Shown here: in pieces, positions 55,132-64,000 of the stretch
Layout of the letters: the number at the start of each line of letters is the position of its first letter
Position numbering within the stretch: position 1 is the first letter of the stretch
NCBI GenBank assembly: GCA_014218235.1
Contig: CM024753.1
Location: 6,510,001 to 6,574,000, forward strand
Length of the DNA: 64,000 bases
Direction of reading: 5' to 3'
Origin: Colocasia esculenta
Lineage: Eukaryota; Streptophyta; Magnoliopsida; Alismatales; Araceae
The notes under the pieces: generated by a model
The model's input: the letters and a program-made list of their open reading frames with translations, nothing else
Databases searched by the model: none
What the model was told of the DNA's origin: nothing
Made by a program: the position numbers and the translations under genes

Positions 55132-58100
55132 CGACTTCCGATCGCTGTGACTGGGTGGCTCCGCGTGTGTGCTCCGCCAGCGATTCGCATAATCGAGGGA
55201 GTCGCTACTGCCAAAAAACCTTGGGATATGGGAGATCATCGGTTAGAATTGTAATTTCAGAGTGCGAAATGAAGGTTTTTCGACCCCGAAACGACGTCTT
55301 ATCACCTGAGGCAATAAGAAGGCATCGAGCGCCTCTGAGTGTCGATTCCAAATTGGGGTCTTATAAGCGATTCCGATAACCGAGCGAAAAGTTATGCCCG
55401 TTTTAGCGAAGCGGTGTCTGTATGTGATCGCATCGGCAGCCTGGGACCGTGCTCCCGGAGAGGAATTTGGGCGTCGGACGGAAATCTCCGAATGTGACCA
55501 TTTACCGACCGGGTCGAAGTGCCGATTATGAATTGGGGCCTCGCAGGCGGTTCCGACCCCCGGGCGAATAAATATCTACGTCTGACCGGAGGGTACGACA
55601 GTCGGTGTACTAGTAAACATGCTCCGGGGCAGAATTTTGGCCCCGGAACGGAATTCTGCGAAACCAGTCCCTGTCGATCGTCTCGAAGTGCCAATTCCGA
55701 ATTATGGTGACATAAGTGATTCCGATGCCCGTGCGAAAAGTTATGCTCAATTCTTTCGCTAAAGGGGTGGGAATAAACCGGAGGGGTGACTATATCGGCG
55801 ATCTTCGGGCACCCATATCCACGACCTGAGGAGGAGATCTCGCGTCGATTTGAACACGACTTCCGATCGCTATGACTGGCGGCTCCGAATGTGGGCTCCG
55901 CCAGCAATTCGCGTATTCGAGGGAGTCGCTACTACTAAAAAACCTTGGGATAGGGGAGATCGTCGGTTAGAATCGCAATTTTGGAGTGCGAAACGAAGGT
56001 TTTTCCACCCCGAAATGATGTCTTATCGCCTGAGGCAAAAAAGGGGCGTCGAGTGCCTCGGAGTGCCGATTCCGAATTGGGGTCTTATAAGAGATTTCGA
56101 TAACCGAGCGAAACGTTATGCCTGTTTGAGCGAAGCGGTGTCCGTATGCGATCGCATCGGCAGCCTTCGACAGCGCTGCCGGAGAGGAATTTTGGCGCCG
56201 AACCGGAAATCTCCGAATGCGACCATTTACCGACCGGGTCGAAGTGCTGATTCTGAATTGGGGCCTCGCAGGCGGTTCTGACCCCAGGGCGAATAAATAT
56301 CCGTGTCCGACCGGAGGGTACGACAGTCGGTGTACTAGTACAGACGCTCCGGGTGGGAATTTTAGCCCCGAAACGGAATTCCGCGAAACTAGCGCACTGT
56401 CGACCGTCTCAAAGTGCAAATTCCGAATTATGGTAAAATAAGTGATTCCGATGCCCGTGCGGAAAGTTATGCCCAATTCTTTCGCTGAAGGGGTGGGAAT
56501 AAACGGGAGGGGTGACTATATCGGCGATGTTCGGACACCCATATCCACGACCTGGGGAGGAGATCTCCCGTCGAGTTGAACACGACTTCCGATCGCTGTT
56601 ACTGGGTGGCTCCACGTGTGGGCTCCGCCAGCGATTCGCATAATCGAGGGAGTCGCTACTGCCAAAAAACCTTGGGATAGGGGAGACCGTCGGCTAGAAT
56701 CGCAATTTCGAAGTACGAAACGAAGGTTTTTCGACCCCGAAACAATGTCTTATTGCCTGAGGCAATAAAGGGACGTCGAGCGCCTCTGAGTGTCGATTCC
56801 GAATTGGGGTCTTATAAGCGATTCTGATAACCGAACGAAAAGTTATGTCCAATTGAGCGAAGCGGTATCTGTATGCGATCGCATTGGCAGCCTGCGACAA
56901 CGCTCCCGGAGAGGAATTTGGGCGCCGGATCGGAAATCTCCGAATGCGACCATTTACCGACCAGGTCGAAGTGCCGATTCTGAATTGGGGCCTCGCAGGC
57001 TGTTCCGACCCCCAGGCGAATAAATATTCGCGTCTGACCGGAGGGTACGACATGCGGTGTACTAGTACACACGCTCCGGGGGGGAATTTTGGCCCCGAAA
57101 CAGAATGCCGCGAAACCACCGCGCTGTCGACCGTCTCGAAGTTCCGATTCCGAATTATGGTAACATAAGCGATTCCGATGCCCGTGCGGAAAGTTATGCC
57201 CAATTCTTTCACAGAAGGGGTGATAATAAACGGAGGGGGTGACTATATCGGTGATGCTCGGGCACCCATATCCACGACATGGGGAGGAGATCTCGCGTCG
57301 AGTTGAACACAACTTCCGATCGCTGTGACTGGGTGTCTCCGCGTGTGGGCTCCGCCAGTGATTCGCGTAATCGAGGGAGTCGCTACTGCCAAAAAACCTT
57401 GGGATAAGGGAGATCGTCGGCTAGAATCGAAATTTCGGAGTGCGAAATGAAGGTTTTTCGACCCCGAGTGCCTCTGAGTGCTGATTCCGAATTCGGGTCT
57501 TATAAGTGATTCCGATAACCGAGCGAAAAGTTATGCCCATTTGAGCGAAGCGATGTCCGTATGCGATCGCATCGGCAGCCTGAGATCGCACTCCCGGAGA
57601 GGAATTTGGGCGCCGAACCGGAAATTTCCGAATGCGACCATTACCGACCGGGTCGAAGTGCTGATTCTGAATTGGGGCCTCGCGGGCGGTTCCGACCCCC
57701 GGGCGAATAAATATCTGCTTCTGACAGGAGGGTACGGCAGTCTGTGTACTAGTACACATGCTCCGAGGGGGGGGGGGGGGGCGGGATTTTTGCCCCGTAA
57801 CGGATTTCCGTAAAACCAGCACGCTGTCGACCGTCTCGGAGTGCCGATTCTGAATTGTGGAAACATAAGCGATTCCGATGCCCGTGCGGAAAGTTATGCC
57901 TAATTCTTTCGCTGAAGGGGTGGGAATAAACCGGAGGGGGTGACTATATCGGCGATGTTCAGGCACCCATATCCACAACCTGGCGAAGATATCTCGCGTC
58001 GAGTTAAACACGACTTCCAATCGCTGTGACTGGGCGGCTCCGCGTGTGGGCTCCGACAGCGATTCGCGTAATCAAAGGAGTCGCTACTGCCAAAAAACCT

Positions 58101-61100
58101 GGAATATGGGAGATCGTCGGCTAGAATCGCAATTTTGGAGTGCGAAACGAATGTTTTTCCACCCCGAAATGATGTCTTATCGCCTGAGGCAAAAAAGGGG
58201 CGTCGAGTGCCTCGGAGTGCCGATTCCGAATTGGGGTCTTATAAGAGATTTTGATAACCGAGCGAAACGTTATGCATGTTTGAGCGAAGCGGTGTCCGTA
58301 TGGGATCGCATCGGCAGCCTTCGACAGCGCTGCCGGAGAGGAATTTTGGCGCCGGACCGGAAATCTCCGAATGCGACCATTTACCGACCGGGTCGAAGTG
58401 CTGATTCTGAATTGGGGCCTCGCAGGCGGTTCTGACCCCGGGGCGAATAAATATCCGCGTCCGACCGGAGGGTACGACAGTCGGTGTACTAGTACAGACG
58501 CTCCGGGTGGGAATTTTAGCCCCGAAACGGAATTCCGCGAAACTAGCGCACTGTCGACCGTCTCAAAGTGCAAATTCCGAATTATGGTAAAATAAGTGAT
58601 TCCGATGCCCGTGCGGAAAGTTATGCCCAATTCTTTCGCTGAAGGGGTGGGAATAAACGGGAGGGGTGACTATATCGGCGATGTTCGGACACCCATATCC
58701 ACGACCTGGGGAGGAGATCTCCCGTCGAGTTGAACACGACTTCCGATCGCTGTTACTGGGTGGCTCCACGTGTGGGCTCCACCAGCGATTCGCATAATCG
58801 AGGGAGTCGCTACTGCCAAAAAACCTTGGGATAGGGGAGATCGTCGGCTAGAATCGCAATTTCGAAGTGCGAAACAAAGGTTTTCCGACCCCGAAACAAT
58901 GTCTTATTGCCTGAGGCAATAAAGGGACATCGAGCGCCTCTGAGTGCCGATTCCGAATTGGGGTCTTATAAGCGATTCTGATAACCGAACGAAAAGTTAT
59001 GTCCATTTGAGCGAAGCGGTGTCCGTATGCGATCGCATTGGCAGCCTGCGACCGCGCTCCGGAGAGGAATTTGGGAGCCGGACCGGAAATCTCCGAATGC
59101 GACCATTTACCGACCGGGTCGAAGTGCCGATTCTGAATTGGGGCCTCGCAGGCTGTTCCGACCCCCAGGCGAATAAATATCCGCGTCTGACCGGAGGGTA
59201 CGACATGCGGTGTACTAGTACACACGCTCCGGGGGGGAATTTTGGCCCCGAAACGGAATGCCGCGAAACCACCGCGCTGTCGACCGTCTCGAAGTTCCGA
59301 TCCAGAATTATGGTAACATAAGCGATTCGATGCCCGTGCGGAAAGTTATGCCCAATTCTTTCACAGAAGGGGTGAGAATAAACGGGAGGGGTGACTATAT
59401 CGGTGATGCTCGGGCACCCATATCCACGACATGGGGAGGAGATCTCGCGTCGAGTTGAACACAACTTCCGATCGTTGTGACTGGGTGTCTCCGCGTGTGG
59501 GCTCCGCCAGTGATTCGCGTAATCGAGGGAGTCGCTACTGCCAAAAAACCTTGGGATAAGGGAGATCGTCGGCTAGAATCGAAATTTCGGAGTGCGAAAT
59601 GAAGGTTTTTCGACCCCGAGTGCCTCTGAGTGCTGATTCCGAATTCGGGTCTTATAACCAATTCCGATAACCGAGCGAAAAGTTATGCCCATTTGAGCGA
59701 AGCGGTGTCCGTATGCGATCGCATCGGCAGCCTGCGATCGCACTCCCGGAGAGGAATTTGGGCGCCGGACCGGAAATTTCCGAATGCGACCATTTACCGA
59801 CCAGGTCGAAGTGCCGATTATAAATTGGGGCCTCGCGGGCGGTTCCGACCCCCCGGCAAATAAATATCTGCTTCTGACCGGAGGGTACGGCAGTCTGTGT
59901 ACTAGTACACATGCTCCGAGGGGGGGGGGCGGGATTTTTGCTCCGTAACGGATTTCCATAAAACCAGCACGCTGTCGACCGTCTCAGAGTGCCGATTCCG
60001 AATTGTGGAAACATAAGCGATTCCGATGCCCGTGCGGAAAGTTATACCCAATTCTTTCGCTGAAGGGGTGGGAACAAACCAGAGGGGGTGACTATATCGG
60101 CGATGTTCGGGCACCCATATCCACGACCTGGCGAAGATATCTCGCGTCGAGTTAAACATGACTTCCAATCGCTGTGACTGGGCGGCTCCGCGTGTGGGCT
60201 CCGACAGCGATTCGCGTAATCAAAGGAGTCGCTACTGCCAAAAAACCTTGGAATATGGGAGATCGTCGGCTAGAATCGCAATTTTGGAGTGCAAAACGAA
60301 GGTTTTTCCGCCCCGAAATGATGTCTTATCGCCTGAGGCAAAAAAGGGGCGTCGAGTGCCTCGGAGTGCCGATTCCGAATTGGGGTCTTATAAGAAATTT
60401 CGATAACCGAGCGAAACATTATGCCTGTTTGAGCGAAGCGGTGTCCGTATGCGATCGCATCGGCAGCCTGTGACCGTGTTCCCGAAGAGGAATTTGGGCG
60501 CCGGACCGGAAATCTCCGAATGCGACCATTTACCGACTGGGTCAAAGTGCCGATTCTGAATTGGGGCCTCTCGGGCGGTTCCGACCCTCGGGCAAATAAT
60601 ATCCACGTCCGACGGGAGGGTACGGCAGTCGGTGTACTAGTACACACGCTCCGGGGGGGGGGGGGGGGGAATTTTGGCCCCGGAACGGAATTCCGCGAAA
60701 CTAGCGCGCTGTCTACCGTCTCGCAGTCCGATTCCGAATTGTGGTAACATAAGCAATTCCGATGCCCGTGCAGAAAGTAATGCCAAATTCTTTCGCTGAA
60801 GGGGTGGGAATAAACCGGAGGGGGGACTATATCGGAGATGTTCGGGCTCCCATATCCATGACCTGGGGAGGAGATCTCGCGTCGAGTTGAACACGACTTC
60901 CGATCGGTGTGACTGGCCGGCTCCGCTGTGGCTCCGCCAGCAATTCGCGTAATCGAGGGAGTCGCTACTGCCAAAATACCTTGGAATAGGGGAGATCGTC
61001 GGCTAGAATCGCAATTTTAGAGTGCGAAACGATGGTTTTTCGACCCCGAAACGACGTCTTATTGCTTGAGGCGATAAGGGGGCGTCGAGGGCCTTTGAGT

Positions 61101-64000
61101 GCCGATTCCAAATTGGGGTCTTATAAGCGATTCCGATAACCGAGTGAAAAGTTATGTCCGTTTGAGCGAAGCGGTGTTCGTATGCGATCGCATCGGCAGC
61201 CTGCGACTGCTCTCCCGGAGAGGAATTTGCGCGCCGGACCAGAAATCTCCGAATTTAACCATTTACCGACCGGGCGAATAAATATCTGCGTCCTACCGGA
61301 GGGTACGACAGTCGGTGTACTAGTACACACGCTCAGGGGGGGGGATTTTTGCCCCGGAACGGAATTCCGCGAAATCAGTGCGCTGTCGACCGTCTCGGAG
61401 TGCCGATTCTGAATTGTGGAAACATAAGCGATTCCGATGTCCGTGCGGAATGTTATGCAAAATTCATTCATTGAAGGGGTGGGAATAAATCGGAGGGGGT
61501 GACTATATCGGCGATGTACGGGCACCCATATCCACGACCTAGGGAGGAGATCTCTCATCGAGTTGAACACGACTTCCGATCGCTGTGACTAGGCGGCTCC
61601 GCATGTGGGCTCCGCCAGTGATTTGCGTAATCGAGGTAGTCGCTACTGCCCAAAAACCTTGCAATATGGGAGATCATCGGCTAGAATCGCAATTTCGGAG
61701 TGGGAAACGAAGGTTTTTCGACCCCGAAACGACGTCTAATCGCCTGAGGCAATAAGAGGTCGTCGAGCGCCTCTGAGTGCCGATTCCAAATTGGGGTCTT
61801 ATAAGTGATTCCGATAACCGAGCGAAAAGTTATGCCCGTTTGAGCGAAGCGGTGTCCGTATGCGATCGCATCGGCAGCCTGCGACTGCGCTCCCGGAGAG
61901 GAATTTGCATGCCGGACCGGAAATCTCCGAATTTGACCATTTACCGACTAGGTCGAATTGCTGATTATGAATTGGGGCCTCGCGGGCGATTCTGACCCCC
62001 GGGCGAATAAATATCTGCGTCTGACCGGAGGGTTAGGCAATCGGTGTACTAGTACACACGCTCCGGAGGGGAATTTTGTCCCTGGAATGGAAATCCGCAA
62101 AACCTGTGCGCTGTCGACCGTCTCGGAGGCCGATTCCGAATTGTGGTAACATAAGCGATTCCGATGTCCGTGCGGAAAGTTATGCCCAATTCTTTCGCTG
62201 AAGGGGTGGGAATAAACCGGAAGGGGTGACTATATCGGCGATGTTCGAGCACCCATATCCACGACCTGGGGAGGAGATCTCGCGTCGACTTGAACACGAC
62301 TTCCGAACGCTGAGACTGGGCGGCTCCGCGTGTGGGCTCTGCCTGCGATTCGCGTAATCGAGGGAGTTGCTACTGCCAAAAACCTTGGAATAGGGGAGAT
62401 CGTCGGCTAGAATCGCAAATTCGGAGTGCGAAACAAAAGGTTTTCGACCCCGAAACGACGACTTATTGCCTAAGGCAAAAGGGGGTCGAGCGCCTCTGAG
62501 TGCCGATTCCGAATTGGGGTCTTATAAGCGATTCCGATAACCGAGCGAAACGTTATGCCCGTTTGAGCGAAGCGGTGTCCGTATGCGATCGCATCGACAG
62601 CCTGCGACCACTCCCGGATAGGAATTTGGGCGCCGGACTGGAAATCTCCGAATTCGACCAATTACCAACTGGGTCGAATTGCCGATTCTGAATTGGGGCC
62701 TCGCGGGTGGTTCCAACCCTCGGACGAATAAATATCCGCATTCGACCGGAGGGTATGGCAATCGGTGTACTAGTACACATGCTCCGGGGGGGAATTTCGG
62801 CCCCGAACGGAATTCCACAAAACCATCGCCCTGTCGACCGTCTCAGAGTGCCGATTCTGAATTGTGGTCACATAAGCGATTCCGATTCCCGTGCGGAAAG
62901 TTATGCCCAATTCTTTCGCTGAAGGAGTGGGAATAAACCGGAGGGGTGACTATATCGGCGATGTTCGGGCATCCATATCCACGACCTGAGGAGGAGATCT
63001 CGCGTCGAGTTGAACACGACTTCCAATCGCTGTGACTGGGCGGCTCTTCGTGTGGGCTCCGCCAGCGATTCGTGTAATCGAGGGAGTCGCTAATGCCAAA
63101 AAACCTTGGAAAAGGGTAGATCGTCGGCTAGAATCACAATTTCGGAGTGCGAAACGAAGGTTTTTCAACCCTGAAATGATGTCTTATCTTCTGAGGCAAT
63201 ATGGGGGTGTCGAGCGCCTCTGAGTGCCGATTCTGAACTGGGGTCTTATAAGTGATTCCGATAATCGAGTGAAAAGTTATACCCGTTTGAGAGAAGGGGT
63301 GTTCGTATGCGATCGCATCGGCAGCCAGCGACCGCGCTCCCGGAGAGGAATTGGGCGCCATACCGGAAATCTCCGAATGTGACCTTTTACCGACCGAGTC
63401 GAAATGCCAATTCTGAATTGGGACCTCGCTGGCAGTTCCGACCCCCGGACGAATAAATATCTATGTTCGACCGGAGGGTACGGCAGTCGGTGTACTAGTA
63501 CACACGCTCCGGGGGGGGGGGGGGGATTTTTGCCCCGAAACGGAATTCCGCGAAACCATCCCCTGTCGACCGTCTCGGAGTGCCAATTTCCAATTGTGGT
63601 CACATAAGCGATTCCGATGCCCGTGCGGAATGTTATGCCTAATTCTTTCGCTGAAGGGGTGGGAATAAACCGGAGGATGTTACTATATCGGCGATGTTCG
63701 GGCACCCATATCCACGACCTGGGGAGGAGATCTCGCGTCGAGTTGAACATGACTTCCGATCGCTGTGACTGGGCGGCTCCGCGTGTGGGCTCCGCCAGTG
63801 ATTCGCGTAATCGAGGAGTCGCTACTGCCAAAAAACCTTGGAATAGAGGAGATCATCGGCTAGAATCACAATTTCAGAGTGCGAAACGAAGGTTTTTCGA
63901 CCCCAAAACGACATCTTATCGCCTGAGGCAAAAAAAAGGGCGTCGAGCGCCTCTAAGTGCCGATTCCGAATTGGGGTCTTGTAAGCAATTCTGATAACCG
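55132..64000. repeat. About 725-bp satellite, block 4 (with three-monomer higher-order units)
   Basis: Twelve landmark-containing monomers (near 55425, 56150, 56870, 57555, 58295, 59025, 59712, 60445, 61180, 61857, 62580, 63305). The array leaves the window still running. Monomers three apart are more alike than neighbours between 55.85 and 60.4 kb: the AAAAAAGGGGCGTCGAGTGCC variant is at about 56037, 58192 and 60344, and an identical deletion (CCCCGAGTGCCTCTGAG) is at about 57461 and 59614. Long G-runs follow the palindrome in several monomers. Many open frames up to 234 codons exist on both strands but are repeat by-products. Confidence 0.93.

Noticed and set aside
37106..63994. Dozens of open frames of 60-234 codons on both strands of the satellite
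   Set aside because: They recur at the same monomer position on both strands, have no recognisable domain, and start and stop according to small indels. They are by-products of a GC-balanced repeat with few stop codons.
1..64000. tRNA, rRNA and other structured RNA genes
   Set aside because: No cloverleaf with both A and B boxes and no rRNA segments were seen by eye. The only B-box-like sequence is in the truncated SINE-like insertion at 12549-12772. A tRNAscan-SE and Infernal run would settle this.

Overview
The window is repeat-dominated plant nuclear DNA. The evidence is spliceosomal introns with GT/AG ends, plant transposon families (CACTA/En-Spm, a Kaonashi-like PMD-Ulp1 gene, plant L1-type LINEs, long Ty1-copia and Ty3-gypsy LTRs) and glycine-rich wall-protein genes with a TATA box. 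The glycine-rich proteins look monocot-like, but the species cannot be fixed from sequence alone. There is no sign of operons, bacterial signals, CRISPR, rRNA or tRNA genes. The only gene that reads as intact is a small secreted glycine-rich protein on the minus strand (11025-11507).

Layout. 1-5 kb: nested LTR fragments, then a CACTA end. 5-12.8 kb: a tandem duplication of about 2.1 kb carrying two minus-strand glycine-rich protein genes. The copy at 11 kb is intact. The copy at 7 kb has lost one base in the signal peptide. A foldback element lies between them. 12.8-17.3 kb: subterminal hairpin repeats, LINE tails and a complete 2044-bp non-autonomous CACTA element (14744-16787, TSD CTT) carrying a captured gene fragment. 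17.5-21.0 kb: a multi-exon PMD-Ulp1-type gene with one in-frame stop and one frameshift. 21.2-29.85 kb: a large GGTGAA-rich minisatellite (132/133-bp and later 129/142-bp units), interrupted by a 5'-truncated LINE and old LTR pieces. 29.85-36.88 kb: a rearranged CACTA element whose right half is inverted and lies to the left of its left half. It has TNP2 remnants and a Transposase_24-type gene with an intronic 179-bp tandem array and amplified 39-bp mini-exons.

36.88-64 kb is a satellite of about 725-bp monomers. Three solo LTRs from three families (40295-41989, 47435-50634, 52896-55131) interrupt it, each with a 5-bp target duplication. Removing them leaves about 20.0 kb, or about 27.5 monomers, in continuous phase. 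Near 56-60 kb the array has a three-monomer higher-order repeat of about 2.15 kb. Every monomer carries conserved palindromes, next to a G-run whose length varies.

The window therefore records transposition, tandem amplification and decay, not a working pathway. The most unusual items are the run of compensatory mini-hairpins in the copia LTR, the symmetric-phase mini-exon amplification and intronic array in one CACTA gene, the reading-frame-preserving 132-bp repeats behind the PMD-Ulp1 gene, and a LINE 3' stem-loop whose stems change but still pair in three copies.
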